64,000 nt of DNA from Inonotus obliquus (Eukaryota; Basidiomycota; Agaricomycetes; Hymenochaetales; Hymenochaetaceae): NCBI GenBank assembly GCA_032164295.1, contig JAJHTX010000002.1:186001-250000 (forward strand), in the 5' to 3' direction. Under the pieces are notes generated by a model, which saw nothing but the letters and a program-made list of their open reading frames with translations, made no database searches and was not told the origin of the DNA. The translations under genes were made by a program, and so were the position numbers. Position 1 is the stretch's first letter. Each line of letters opens with the position of its first letter. Positions 1-12,950 of the stretch are shown here, one piece after another.

Positions 1-1019
1 GAATAAGGAGATCGACGAGAATTATCGTCGCTTCCTTGAGAACCTCTACTAGCTTTTGTAAAGGCTCATGCACCGGGTTTTTCTTCGTCTGAAGGCATGA
101 TGTGAGCAAAGTAATGCATTTCTCAACGCTCACTTACTTCGAGTTCAACAACCTTATCTTTTATTTTTACGATCCTGATGCATAGTCTCTTCAGATCATC
201 CAAGACCAAAGATTCTTTTAGCTGAAGTAAGTAAAGTGATAAAGGGGAAGCTGCTTTTCATACCTTCTCTGGGCAAGCTGCGACCGTACCACCATGCGTT
301 GAAGTCCGATTCGGTCAGCTGGAGTGATTGATAGACGTCATCCCTGGTGCTAAGCTCATCCAGGCCTTCGATTTATCAGTACGTATTACTGGTTGTCGAG
401 GTTCGTGCTCACCGCTTGAAAGGCTCCATACACTCATTCGTGATGAAAGACGCGACAAATCTCTGTCATCGCTGAAGTTATTCCTAAAAGCCAGAACACC
501 GACTTTATCAAGTCCTTCCCTCGCGTTCGTTGTCGCCTGAAGAAGTAGCGAGGTCGGCGATAAGGTGCTCAAATATATAAGGAAGAACATAGCATACCGT
601 CATGCCCATTTTCAGCTCGATTATAAACCCCAATAGTTCATCTAAGAGTGATGATAGGTCCTCGACTCTGATCTTCTTGCTGGTGGGAAAGATTCTGAGC
701 AACCTCCAGGTTGTCATCGCAATCATAGCACGGCGGTATAGCTCCTCGATACTGGACAAAGGTATAAGCTCCATGCAAGGAGAAATAGTTGAGCTACACA
801 CTATTCGTTTCGGTTCAAAACTTTACGCGTGCGTTCATCCTCGGTGTCTGGGTTTTCGTCGAGAGTCTTGCCTATCGCCTTCGTGATGCTCCTGTTTAGT
901 GCAGCACGTTGCTCCTTGACCAGGTTCATCTGGTTACTTTATGATGAGTATAAGCATCAGAAAGCCCGACTGATGCGAACCTTTTCCCTGACATTTAGAC
1001 CTTCATGTGCATTATCCAT
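1..1019 (-). CDS. TKL-like kinase gene of unit 1, N-terminal part only (continues past left edge)
   Basis: Start ATG is at 1019 (MDNAHEGLNVREK). Exon 1 is 981-1019 (13 codons), followed by GT at 980-979. The same first exon and intron occur in the reverse kinases starting at 8543 and 23365, which fixes the start. Later exons encode a helical region with no hydrophobic signal, including a segment near 790-600 (ELYRRAMIAMTTWRLLRIFP) and one near 540-410 (REGLDKVGVLAFRNNFSDD). A short intron ending CAG just before the ELYRR exon is shared by all three copies. Only the N-terminal helical domain lies in the window; by homology with the copies at 5672-8543 and 20497-23365 the kinase domain would follow to the left. 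No in-frame break was found, but the gene cannot be judged complete. Confidence 0.7.
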
Positions 1020-1348
1020 TGCTTAAATGGCGAGCAAGAATGTGTAACGACGAGACCAGCGTCGGCAAAGGGAAGAGGGGCTCTCGAATACTAGGCAGCA
1101 CGGTGCAGTGCCCTTCGAGCATTATATGGCAAGCGTGCTTGGCAACGACTGAGAACGCACGAGGTGATGCGTTGTATCTATTGTCTTTGCCCAGAACAAA
1201 GGGAAGCGAAAGAATTTCAAAAAAACGGAAGCAAAAGGCAAAAGTAAATAAATTCCTTTCTCCATCACTCACGTGTTCATTACGTGTTCGTGCACACAAC
1301 TGGGGATGGGGATGAGCGAGAGACGCTTCAATTCCTCTCATTCACGAC
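1020..1348. promoter_or_regulatory. Shared divergent promoter, unit 1
   Basis: 329 bp between the two divergent start codons. It holds a TATA-like stretch (ATTATATGG, 1121-1129) about 100 bp upstream of the reverse gene, and a palindromic CACGTG box at 1270-1275, about 75 bp upstream of the forward ATG. Both sit in equivalent places in the intergenic regions of units 2 and 3. The role in transcription is inferred from this conservation. Confidence 0.5.
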
Positions 1349-2716
1349 ATGTCCCAACCTCATAATCCCGCCGCTCCAAAAAGCACAAAAAGCACCAGGA
1401 CACGCAGCTTGGCAGAGTTAGGGGATGCGTTATGCACCCTAAACGAGCACGAAATTACATGGCGAGATAGGCAAGATCTTCTGGAATCTCACGGCTACGT
1501 TTTGCGTCCAAGATTTCGTCGCGGTTGGACTCCATCATGGAAGGTTCCAGGGCAGGAAAAGTTCCCCTGGGGGGTAGAGGACTCCCGCCAACACTGGGTA
1601 AGTCAGTGTTTGTTGTCGGAGCTTTGACCATCTCATCACTATTTAGCACAGTAGTACAATCGACGCTATTCGTCAGAGTGATGGTCTACGAGTTTACCTC
1701 AAAATTGTCCCCGCAGATGGCTTCGAGGAGAGGCTGACGAGGATGCTTAGCTCTGAGGGTGAGCTGAAAGACCCAAGGAATCACTGTGTTCCCATTCTCG
1801 ATTTCTTCGTCGACGGTGTTGATGGATATCTTGTCATGCCGCTGTTGAAGGGCTTCGATTCGCCGCGGTTTTTGACCGTGGACGAGGTTTTGGACTTCAT
1901 ACATCAGACATTAGAAGTAAGTACCGCTTCAATATGTCTAGTGAAATCCCGTTGGACATTCTCTTTTGCAGGGCCTCTCATTCATACACAGTCAAGGCAT
2001 AGCACATAGGTTCGTTCTTGATAGATTCCTCCTCCACTCGGTCTAATTATAACCCAAAGAGATTGTACGAATTCCAATATCATGATGGATGCCACGGAAA
2101 TGTATCCTCGCGGTTTCCATCCAGCCAATCCAATTTTTACCATCGATGGAAATGAAAGAGCAGAACCTCGTTGTCGAAGGGACGTTTCCGTTCGATACTA
2201 CTTCGCGGACTTCGGCATTGCTGTGGAACCCAAAGATTTAGATTCGTCTGGCCTTGTCACTGGAGTCCACGGACAGGATCAAGAGTTACCAGAGCTTTCA
2301 AGAACAGTACCCTACAACCCATTCGCCGCAGACGTATTCATATTAGGGAACCTATATCGGAGGGCTCTTATAATGGTGTGCATTGCTTTGTTGTGTCTGT
2401 TTAAAGTACTCAGCCCTCTCCATCCCAGAAATACACAAATATTTCGTTTCTTTCTCCTTTGATTGAAGCCATGACTCGGAAAGACGCAAAGGCTAGACCG
2501 ACGATTGACGAAGCGATCAAGATGTATGAGGACATACTCTCCGGTCAGCGGAGTCAAATTTTACGCCGAACACTGATACTTGCTAGTAATGGAAGACTCA
2601 AGCGCTTGTTTCTCCATGTCAGCTGTGTTGCCCAGGAGAATTTCGCGACTCTGCGACAAGCTCTCCGTGAATTCCGCCTACCCCTGAGGCGGACACAATC
2701 GGCGAATAGAGAATGA
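1349..2716 (+). CDS. Kinase-like protein, unit 1 forward gene (five exons)
   Basis: Joining 1349-1597, 1647-1916, 1972-2009, 2060-2375 and 2429-2716 gives an open 386-residue protein with GT-AG introns of 49-55 bp. The N-terminus has the WRDRQDLLESHGYVLRPRF and GWTPSWK motif common in mushroom kinase-like families. A candidate ATP-site lysine lies in VYLKIV (about residue 101). The catalytic loop IAHRDCTNSNIM is split by intron 3 (HRD about residues 185-187, metal-binding Asn present). DFG is at about 236-238 in YYFADFGIAV. There is no glycine-rich loop and no canonical APE; the C-lobe is short, with VPYNPFAADVFILGNLYRR and AMTRKDAKARPTIDEA. The substrate is unknown; whether it is an active kinase is uncertain because of the missing glycine loop. 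It is divergent from the reverse kinase starting at 1019. Paralogues with the same splice positions lie at 8888-10216 and 23691-25008. Confidence 0.85.
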
Positions 2717-5660
2717 TAGTAAAATTGCTTTCCCCGAATCAGTATCTGTTGTTATTGTCTTGAGCTATTTAGATTAATTTGGTTTATTTGACTACGAACA
2801 TAATGACACGGATGATTGCCTGTTTGCCTATCTACTTCTGAGTGTCCTTGTGCTCGTATCGACTTCGCAATCATTCACACAATCAACTCCGTAAATCAAA
2901 TTAACCGTTTTACTGATGGATAGAGACTCACCATCGTGGGATGTCATATTGTTCGCTGTAAGACGGAGTTGTGTCATTCATTGTACTGCATGCATCCGCT
3001 CGTTTTACAAGGTTGCCGTTATATTTATCCACATTTTCAACCGTGAGCCGAGTTATTGCTACGGCAACTTGACAGAATCATTCTATGGTGAATACCGATC
3101 ATCAAGTCAAACAATCATTCTGACTTTCAGGCTGGGATTATAGTAATTGTTGTATCTGCCCGAGTAGACCAAAGGGTCATTCACAGAGTATAATCATTAG
3201 TTCAAGGCACTGACCAATCCGCTTCCCAACTTGAACCAGGTAATCGGGCTTTCTCTCAGCAGACAGATGCATTCGAACGCTAAGCTACAAGTCCGTCACC
3301 CGAGCGGGAAATCTGCAACAGTTTTACAGGATCGCATACATACCAAGGGCGCATTACACTCACCCGCCCGCCTTTTGAGCTCTTCTGGTAAAAACGTTCG
3401 CTTCATACCCTGATCGAACCTGGCCCACGCTTTCAAGCCCTAAACCTGGGGTAGCACTTAGATGAGTTCAAGTTCTTCTTAATGAATCTTCAAGCCTCAG
3501 TCGCAATGGTGCCCTTCGGCACACGAGAGCTTGGTTAAAGAGGGCATGGCCAATGCTAGAGTCTCCGTCAATGGCGGGAGAATCGTCTTAATCGCAAGCA
3601 AAATCGTTTAGTGCACAACTGGAACAGATTCGACGTGACAAACCTAAAACGTGTGATGAGTGTTACATTGCTGATCGTCACACGTCACCCTCACCACCAC
3701 TAGCACTGCCACGACCATTTATTCCGTTGTCGTGTAGTAGATCCACATGCAGTGATCTCGAGTCTGGTGATATCAACTCAAGCTACGTCTAGCGAAGCCG
3801 TCTGCATGGTTGAACAGCCCGAGCTCTTTTTACTGATCGCAAACGATTGGACTAGTAATGGCTGACGATGGAGAACAGTTTATGGATCATTCACTGGGGT
3901 TTTCACTTCCGATCTGGTGGGTTCTCTACTTCCCTTGTTAGTGTATCATTTACCTTTCTCCGCGATGCGTATGCAGTCCAGAAACTGCGTACCCTCGTTT
4001 TGCCCACTGCCTCAAGATTTTGTGGCGGCTTCGTAGAAATGATTGGCATAACTCCTAATTTCTATCTGTAAGCTATGTTTACGTTTGCAGTCTTCTTGAA
4101 CGCCCGGTACAACTTTCGAAAGCGTTGTTCTCCCTCAGCCTCAGAAACGAAAGGTCTGAATGAATGGGTGATTATATGCAATGATTGATTCACAGGCGAC
4201 AGCCAAGCCCACTGATCCCATTGTTTCCGACCAACTGCTCAGGTCAGCCCAGAATACCTATGGCGAGCTGGTCAACATCCACATCCAAGAAATCCATACT
4301 GCAAGAGACCGTTTCGCACTAGGCCTTTCAATGACAAGTCCGCGGCGAGGGGATCCGAAGTGATGGCTGATGGCTGATGGCTGCATATGATCTTCGTGTT
4401 TCTCTTCCGTGATGCGCCTGAAGGTTGCACCCAAGGGATTGCACGAACTCGAACGTCATGATAAAGACCGGGTGAGCAAGATCGAGATGCATCGCTGTTG
4501 CTGCCTCCGCCCTTAGAAGCTCTGTACACGAGAGTACTGCTATCGGTAAGGTTCATGTTTCCTTGGGAGTCGCAGAATTGCACGAGTTTTACGTTTCGGA
4601 TTCTGTTTGACAACAGTCCAGCCCGAAAGAGGGACAAACAGTTGTGTAGGCAGTAGAAGAGTCCAGATCAACGGGATTACTTCCTTGAACTTAGTAACCT
4701 TGTGAAAGCTCTGACTACCCTCAGAGGGACTCAGCGAAAGATTGGCGGGCAATACAAATCATACCGGGGCAGTCCCGATTGTTCTTGATTAGTACGACCT
4801 CGATCGGACTGCCTGGATTTATTATAAACGTAATGGCACTTTGAATGGCTGTTCACCATAGTGCTGGCTTGTTGTACGCGTGTTACTTGTGCAGCACCTT
4901 CGTAACTTGATCTCCTCCATGCTCCTGCAACATGGTAAACTGTCAATTTCCTCCGATACTTCTTTATCAAGTTCGCCTCGTTTTCACTAGTCCCTTTCTA
5001 GCTAGCTAATCGTCAGTTTGAACAGTCTTGTTTTAATGGAGCTTGGAAACATGTTCGCCAGTTCTACGAGGTCGACTTTTCCCTCCCGGAACGCATAATA
5101 GTGGAGTCTCGGCCACAATAGAGGAGAGGCCCACGTTTAGCAAATGTGGCATCATGTTAGCTTTATCTATTGGAACAAATCGAACGGCATTCTAAGCTGA
5201 ACAACCGAGTTGCCCGATGATACTTTCCCTCCATCAAGGCAACAGGGTTGGCGTAGATTTATTATTCCCTGGTCTCGACGGAGTTTAGGATAGCAACATA
5301 AAGTTGATTGGAAGTCCTCAACCATATCCTTCAAGCTGAACAAGTCGTCGACCCTATGACTTTTCCGAACGGCGCACAAAATTCAAGTTGGCGGTCTTCG
5401 CGAAACCCCGTTTCTAACAAAAGAAGCACTGTTATATGATTCGCCTCTTTCGTCGCCGTGCTGTTATACAATCTCCATCTCAACAGTGGAGGAGGCCCCT
5501 TCTTCGTTTTGAACTATAGCTACGAATGTATGCTCATAATTATAATCGATCTCCATATTTCCCTTGTGGTGGGTAACTGACTAATCGAAAGACATTTATA
5601 CTAGAGTGAAATACAATAAATATTCGTGTCTTTCCTCTACTAATCCTCCGATGCAATCTT
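2717..5660. other. Unit 1 spacer, conserved in all units, no recognisable gene
   Basis: About 2.9 kb with no gene I can name. Parts 2717-3200 match 10217-10640 and 25009-25400. Parts 3540-5660 match 10720-11457 plus 19198-20460, 50728-52494, and inverted 53184-54899. A short reverse reading frame around 4752-4600 (PANLSLSPSEGSQSFHK) is kept in four copies and may be a remnant exon of a degenerate gene. The segment 4181-4380 is almost identical to 51349-51545, so units 1 and 3 exchanged or duplicated recently there. Confidence 0.55.
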
Positions 5661-5671
5661 GAAGGTGCCTA

Positions 5672-8543
5672 TTACCAATCTTCGGGTGTCTCCCGTTCCC
5701 TGAGGTCATCTATCCTCTCAATTAGTACTTCTGCAGAAGGCCTTTCTCTCGGATTATGTGCGCAAGCCTCCCGAATGAACGAGTAGTGATCTTTCCGCTT
5801 ACCAAACGCGTCGACCCTAGCAGGAAGATCTTTTCGACGTTTAAGCTCATGGACTGACAGCCTCTGAGAGCCTGCATAGTAAAATGGCTTTTTGTCCGCT
5901 AACACCTGAGAGGTGATTGTATATATCAGCTGTCCGTTTCGACTGGCGGATATCTTTGAAGGAGGGAGTACGAAGTCGCACCTCTAGGAAGACGCAGCCA
6001 AATGCATAGATGTCTGCAGATGGTTGGATCTCTTGATCTGGTGATGTAAAGTACTCCGGAGCGAGCCAATAATCGTTTGTTTTATGGACAGTGTTGACGG
6101 ACAGGCGCTCCTGCATATCGGCCACGCAGGAGACACCGAAATCAGCGAGTGCGACGAACCAGTCAGTTCCGGATGCCTTTGTTCGAACTAGTACATTCGC
6201 CTTTGGGATATTCATAGAGAATGAGCAGATAGCGGGAAGCGGCAAAAATAACTGGGAACGCACTGCTCTGAGATCGCCATGAACACACCCCTTCTCATGA
6301 ACTACAATATCCGTCAGTATCTATGCATTGCATACTAGTGTTTCAAGCGCACCATGAGAAAGGCCCGAGGCGACCTTATCTAGCTACGGTAATAAATGAG
6401 ACCAGGGATATACGGAGATGGTATTCAGCACACTTACGATACAAAGACGTTGTTGGATGGAAACTTTATCTCCTTTATTTCTAATTAGTCTCTCCAGGCT
6501 CATCTCATACTCATCCATGACAAGCCCAGGAAAGGGGAAGTCGGGGATCTCGTAATACCCGAGAAGACGAACAACATTACTGTGTGTACATTTAACAAGA
6601 CATTCAGCTTCACGAATGACGCGCTGAATGCCGATCAGTCAATCAGTTACATGCCCAAGGATGGCGCTCACATTCCATGCCCGTCGTGTAGATTCTTCGT
6701 CTTTATCTCCGTGTCTAGTAAATGGACTTTTGACGGCATACTACAATGGTATTGTCAGCAGAAGGAATAAAAGCTGATTTCCTTTTCTGCTCACAGTTTT
6801 CTCACCATCAACTGAAGTGTATCGATACACCGCGGAGAACGCGCCCTCACCAAGTCGCTGAGGATTTTGTGTGGACAAGGGAACGGGGTGCAGGTCTAGC
6901 ATGTGCAGGTCTAGAGTGGATGTCAGATAGAGTAACTAACTCCGCGGGAACGCGTACCTTCCAGTCCTAGGGGCTTAATCTCAATGGATAGCTTACTCAA
7001 GCGAGCAGTAGGCTGGGCTTTGGGCGTCTGAAGTATACGTTTGAGACTATCAAACATGCTTCGAACTTGGGCTTCACTATCGAATGTTTCAAACAGCGTG
7101 CTTGCGTTGCCCAGGGGTTGATCTCCTATTGATCGAGAGTTCGGCAGAACTGAATAGCAATGGCACGCACAATGACTATAAAACTCACCATCTATGACCA
7201 TATTTCCATTGATCGTCACGTTCGGTGACTCTTGCTTGAGTTGCTTCTTGGTTGCCTGTTGGGTCTCGGTAAGACTCGTTTTAGTCTTCGTTGGAGAACT
7301 AATTACATCACATAACTCCCGGGCTTTATCCATGATCGGTTGAAGCAAAGGAATGCTAGCCTGGATGGCATCTTCAGGTCCCAGGGCAACTTTCGACGTC
7401 GCAAAAGTGGCTCTAGATTTTCGATTAGTCATACGATATGGAACAGCGTATGAAAAGAAAAGCTTACAATGAGAAGTGCTTGAATATAGAGGAGAGAAGA
7501 GTTTCTTCACCCGGATACTGAATGAGGAGTTCGACAAGAGTTTTCGTTGCCTTCTTTGCATCATCCAACAGTTTTTGTAAAGGCTCGTGCACCGGGTTTT
7601 TCTTCGCGTGAGGGCATAGCATGAGCAAAGCAAAGCATTAATCAATGCACACTTACGTCAAGTTCAGCAGCCTTGTCATTTATTTTCACGATCCTGATGC
7701 AAAGTCTCTTCAGATCATCCAAGACGAAAGACTCTTTTAGCTGAAGTAAGTAAGGTGACGATGGACAAGCTGCTGCTCTTACCTTCCCTGGGCCTGGGTG
7801 ATCTACCTCTGTACCACCATGAGTTGAAGTCCGACTCGGTTAGCTGGAGTGATTGATAGACGTCATCTCTGGTGCTAAGTTCTTCCAGGCCTTCGGATTA
7901 TCAGACATGTGTTGCGGGTTGTGGAGGTCCGTGCTCACCGCTTGAAAGACTCCATGGACTCATTCGTGACGAAAGAGGAGATAGATTGCTACTATCGCTG
8001 AAGTTATCCCTAAACGCCAGAGCACCAACTACATCAAGGTCTTCCCTCGCATCCCGGGTTGCCTAAGAAAGCGATGGAACTATGTAGTAAGATATTCGGG
8101 TATAGGAAGGAATACAGCGTACCTTCAAGTGCTTCTTAAGTTCAGTAATCCATCGTAGTAGACCATCCAAGTTTGACGATAGTTGTTCGGCGCTGATGGT
8201 CCTGCCGGCCGGGAAGATACTGAATAACCTCCACGTTGTTGTTGCTTTCAAAGCCTTTCTGTACTGCTCCTCGATCCTGAAGAAGGCGTTGAGGATTATA
8301 CAAGGAAAATAGGAAGGTGGCGCACTGCTGGTGTCGCGCTAACGCATCATACGTGCGCTCATCCTCGGTGTCTGGGTTTGAGTCGAGAGTATTGCCTATC
8401 GCATTCGTGATCCTCTTATTTAGTGCGGCGCGCTGCTCCTTGACCAAATTCATCTAGACATCTTCTAATGAATATAAATCTCGGCAAATGTTACGCGTAC
8501 TGACCTTTTCCCTGACATTTAGCCCTGCGTGTGCACTATCCAT
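5672..8543 (-). CDS. TKL-like protein kinase with helical N-terminal domain, unit 2
   Basis: Start ATG at 8543 (MDSAHAGLNVREK; exon 1 is 8505-8543) and stop at 5672 (ETPEDW*). It is a multi-exon gene. The N-terminal ~350 residues are predicted helical, with DLKRLCIRIVK near 7700 and KKNPVHEPLQKLLDDAKK near 7570. The kinase domain follows: glycine loop LGEGAFSAVYRY near 6845-6810, ATP-site lysine in YAVKSP near 6740, catalytic loop CVHGDLRA near 6290-6270 (interrupted by an intron just after it), ALADFGVSCVADMQE near 6160-6115, WLAPEYF near 6070-6050, DIYAFGCVF, and the terminal NPRERPSAEVLIERI. HGDLR in place of HRDLK is typical of many tyrosine-kinase-like serine/threonine kinases. All key residues are present, so an active kinase is expected. 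The substrate is unknown. Exact exon borders in the N-terminal half were not all resolved. Confidence 0.75.
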
Positions 8544-8887
8544 GGCTTAATCGGCAAGCGAGAATATCGAACCAGCGTTGGTGGATGCAAGAGCTCAGGA
8601 AATCTAGGTAGCACGGTGAGATGGTTTTCGATCATTATATAGCAAGCATGTATGGTTGCGACCAGAGCGCACGAGGCGATGCGCCATATCTATTGTCTTT
8701 GCCTAGAGCAAGGAGCAGCGAAGAATTTCAAAAGAGGAAGAAAAAGCGGAAGCAAAAGTACACCGCCGTTGTCCATCATTCACGTGTTCATTACGTGTTC
8801 ATTATTTGTGTGCACATGCACGAGAGTTGCGTCCGTCTATTCCTCTCAGTCCCAACACACTGATTCCATCTCTCCAAAAGTCCCAGT
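8544..8887. promoter_or_regulatory. Shared divergent promoter, unit 2
   Basis: 344 bp between the ATGs at 8543 and 8888. ATTATATAGC at 8634-8643 lies about 95 bp upstream of the reverse start. CACGTG is at 8781-8786, about 100 bp upstream of the forward start. Order and spacing match units 1 and 3. Confidence 0.5.
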
Positions 8888-10216
8888 ATGCACAGCTCAA
8901 AGGGTTCGGAGGATATCTTATGTACCCTGAACAGGCACGAAACTGCATGGCGGGACAGGCAAGATCTTCTGGATTCTCACGGATACGTTCTACGACCAAG
9001 ATTTCGTCGCGGTTGGACTCCATCATGGAAAGTACTGGGACAGGAAGAGGAAGAGGAACAATTCCCCTTACTCGCAGAGGACTCCTTTGGACACTGGGTA
9101 TCTCAAAGTTATCCGTCAGAGCTTCGTCTAGCTTATTATTATTTAGCGCAGTCGTACAATTGACGCCATTCGCAAGAGTGACGGTCGGCGAGTCTACCTC
9201 AAAATCGTCCCCGCAGACGGCTTCGAGCAGAGGCTGACGAGAATGCTTAGCGCGGAGGCTAGCTTGAAAGATCCAAAGAATCACTGTGTCCCCATCCTCG
9301 ACTTTTTCGTTGATGGTCATGATGGGTATCTTGTCATGCCGCTGTTGAAAGACTTCGATGAGCCGCCGTTTTTGACCATAGACGAGGTTCTGGACTTCAT
9401 ACAGCAGACATTGGAAGTGAGTACCGCTATAATTCTTCTAGAGAAGCTCCATTCGACCTTTTTTCTCTCAGGGCCTCTCATTCATACACAGTCAAGGCAT
9501 AGCACACAGGTTCGTTAACGACAGGTTTCTCCTTTACTCGGTCTAATTGCAACATTAAGAGATTGCACGGACTCCAATATCATGATGGATGCCACGGAAA
9601 TGTATCCCCGTGGATTTCATCCAGGCAATCCATTTCGTACTTCCGACTGGAGTGAAAGCGCACAACCTCGTTGTCGAAGAGATGTCTCTGTTCGATACTA
9701 TTTCACAGACTTCGACTACGCAGCGGAATCTAGTGATCTAGATTCGTCTGGTCTTGTTACTGGAGTCTACGGACTGGATCAAGAGCTACCAGAGCTTTCA
9801 AAAACGGTGCCGTACGACCCATTTGCTGCAGATGTATTCATATTGGGGAACCTATACCGGAGGGCTCTTTTAATGGTGTGTATTATTTTATCGTGATTGT
9901 GAGATAAGCTCATCACTCTCCAACTTAGACATACACAAATCTCTCATTACTGAATCCGTTGATAGAAGCCATGACTCGGAAAGACGCAAAAACAAGACCG
10001 ACGATTGACGAAGCGTTCAAAATATATGAAGACATAGTGACCAGCCAAGGGAGCCACGTTCTACTCCGAAGGCTAATACCCGCCCGTAATGGAATACTCA
10101 AGCGCTTGTTTCTCCATGTTAGCTGTCTTGCCCAGGAGAATCTCGCGAGTCTGAGACAAGCTCTCGGCGAATTCCACGTACCTCTGAGGTGGACCCAATC
10201 GGTGAATAGAGAATGA
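8888..10216 (+). CDS. Kinase-like protein, unit 2 forward gene, DFG changed to DFD
   Basis: Exons 8888-9097, 9147-9416, 9472-9509, 9560-9875 and 9929-10216 join into an open 373-residue protein with splice positions identical to the unit 1 and unit 3 copies. The N-terminal HGYVLRPRF and GWTPSWK motif is present but is followed by a short Glu-rich insertion (QEEEEEQF). VYLKIV lysine is about residue 88, and IAHRDCTDSN about 170-178. The position equivalent to DFG reads YYFTDFDYAAESSD, so the glycine after the metal-binding Asp is lost and the next residues also differ. The reading frame is intact, so the protein could be a pseudokinase or regulator rather than a dead gene. It lies divergent to the kinase starting at 8543. 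Confidence 0.85.
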
Positions 10217-11457
10217 CTCGGATAGTCAAATTGCTTTCCCTCGTATCAGCATCTGTTGTCAATTCTTTGTCTATTTAGATTAATTTGGTTTATCCAGTAC
10301 GAACGTAATGACACGGATGGTTGCCTCCCTGCAATCATTCACACATTCAACTCCGCAAATCAATTTAACCGTTTTATTGATGGATAGAGCTTCACCATCG
10401 TGGGATGTCCTATCATTCCTCTGAAGTAAGACGGAGACGTATCATTCATGCCTGCGCTAGTTCTACAAGGTTGCCGTTATATTTTTCCACATTTTCAACC
10501 GTGAACCGAATTGTTGCTACGACGGCTTGACGGAATCGTTCTACGGCGAGTACCGATCACCAAGTCAAACAATTATCCAGGCTTTCAGCTTGAGATTATG
10601 GTAAGTGTATCTACCTCAGTGGACCAATGGGTCATCCACATCGGATTCCTAATGAATCTTCAAGACTGGGTCGCAATGGTGCTTTTCGGCGCACGCAGTA
10701 GAAGCAGTACTTGATTAAGGTGTCATGGCCAATGCTATAGTCTCCGTCGATGGCGGGTGAATCGTCTTAATCGTAAGCAAAATCGTTACTGGATGGCTCC
10801 AGGCAGAGTCGACGTGACAAAGCGTGTGGTTACAAGTTTTTTCCTCACCGTTGTCTGTGTAGATCCATATACATTGATCAGGCTCAAGTCCAAGTCTGGT
10901 GATATCGACTTAAGCTACGTCTAGCGAAGTCGTCTGCATGGTTCGACACCAACCCGAGCTCTTTTTACCGATCGATCGCAAAGCGTATAATTGATGACTA
11001 TTACGATTGGGCTAGTAATGGCTGTCATGGTGCTTGAAAACGGTGTTTTGAATGAATTTTCGCAGCAAAAAGAGGACAGTAAAAGGAGTTGCGACGTTGA
11101 TGGGTCTTAAAGATGGATAAATTATTCTTGGAGTCCTCAATTCCGATCTGGTGGGTTTTCTACTCCCTTGTTTATGCAGATTACCTTTCTCACGATGCAT
11201 ACACAATCCAGAAACTGCGTACCCTCTTGATGCCCACTACCTCTCAAACTCTTGCGTTAGGTTCGTAAAACCATTGGAATAACTGCAAAATACTGTCCAT
11301 CGGTTTTGCAGGCTCCTTGGACGCCTGATCCAACTTTCAAAAATGTTGTTTTCCCTAAGCAGCGAAAGGTCTAGCCAACTGCTCTGTTTTGCCTAAATTA
11401 GCTATGGCGAGTCGTCAACATTCACGTCCAAGCAATCCGTATTTTTGGAAGAACTAA
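10217..11457. other. Unit 2 spacer, left part
   Basis: Homologous to the unit 1 spacer but about 330 bp shorter around 10610-10650. It continues, after the LINE, at 19198. No gene recognised. Confidence 0.5.
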
Positions 11458-11470
11458 ACCATTTCCCTCT
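11458..11470. repeat. LINE target-site duplication, left copy
   Basis: ACCATTTCCCTCT at 11458-11470 is repeated exactly at 19185-19197. The last T merges with the T run that is the reverse-strand poly(A) tail (11470-11487). Confidence 0.9.
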
Positions 11471-11487
11471 TTTTTTTTTTTTTTTTT

Positions 11488-11899
11488 AAATGTATTTATT
11501 ACGCGCGTCAGTAATTCTAGTTACAAGTGCGCGGCAGACAAAATCTACGTGGTGGTGTGAACTCTAAGAGTGGTGAAGTAAGAAAAGCAGAGAAAAAGGT
11601 AGTAGTATGGTGCTCTAAAGAAAGGACTAAAGGGCGCGACGCTGGGGAGGTAGGGGAATTAGAAGGAATAACAGAAACTATTTTTGAATGTATATACTGT
11701 AGACTTAGATAAGCCTAATAAAGTTATTTACGAAAATTTGCCCGTTTCGGTCAAGTTTGTTTAGGGCCGGTCATAATCATATAAACATACGACTTAGAGG
11801 AAAAATGGAAAGTAAGAAAATAAGGGAAACAGGTAGGATAGGAGTGTGGGGGGAATAGTATTAATGGGGGGGAGGGAAACATAACCGAGTCATAAACAA
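11488..11899 (-). other. LINE 3' untranslated region
   Basis: About 410 bp between the RNase H stop codon and the poly(A) tail. No reading frame of note. Confidence 0.7.
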
Positions 11900-12950
11900 T
11901 TAAGAATCTGACCTTGTGAGTTGCCGTGCCCATTCCAGAGGCGTCTCTGCCTCTGGTCCCAGTTCCTCTTGAGCGTAGTTGCGTGCGATCCCTAAGTCTA
12001 TGTGGTCGTCGCGAGTGTCCAGGCCCTCTTCTTCCATCCGCGTGTACGCCGAGGCTATGGCCTCGGCGGAGGCTCGTTCCGTGATGAAGAAAGGTGTGGT
12101 TTCCTTCAGCCAGTCCGCAAGGGGTCCAAGGTTTCTATCCTCGGCCCATTCGGTGTAGTGTGCAGGGGGACGCGTGGTGGCTGGCCAGTTTAGCGTCCTA
12201 GCCAGGACCTCGCATCTGCCGAGTATGTGTGCTGGGGATTGTACTGGCCATGGGGGGTGGTTGTGCCAGCGACAATGGATGGTGATGCCGCGTTGTAGGC
12301 GATACTCCCTGGGGAGCCGCTTGAAGAAGCCGCCAAACGGGCCTGCGTTGCATAGTACTTGGGTGACGCGTGCAATGTCCTTTCGGCGCCGGGCGAGCTT
12401 CAGTAGTTTTCTGGGTTTCCTCGAGGCAGGGCCGTTGATGCCGAGGTACTGTGGTCTGTTGTCTGTGGAGCGGCTGATCTCGCCGTTCCAGGAGGATAGG
12501 AGTTTGTCAACTGCCTTCTCTAGCAGAGCGGCAGTGGAGGGGAGTTCGCTTGTTGGGGGGAGGTTCGCCGCTTCCTTTGCCAACCTATCTGCCAACTCAC
12601 TGCCGCTGATGCCCGCGTGGCCGGGGCACCAGTGGAAGTGGATATGCACAGTTGGTAAGGCGTCGAGCAGGGTCTGAGTTCCCTTCCTCCATTCCTGGAG
12701 TCGGTGCGCGCCTGGCGCGCTTTGCCATTTCTCGAGGAGGTTGAGGGCCGGTAGTGAGTCTGAGAGGAAGTGTATTTCCCTCGGGGGTGTGTCTGATGTG
12801 GGGAGGTGGCGCGCTGTCCAGGTTGGCGCAGTTGCCAGCGCCATGATCTCGCAGTCCGTGGCTGTGGTTAGAGCGGCTGCCGCCATCTTTCTTGTGGCGA
12901 TGGTGTTGCCGTCGTAGAGGATGACTGAGGAGGCGCCCGCTTTGCGGCGC

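Noticed and set aside
4181..4363. Small protein MIDSQATAKPTDP, nearly identical at 51349
   Set aside because: Conserved only as part of a recently duplicated spacer; not open in unit 2 or in the inverted copy, so not supported as a gene.
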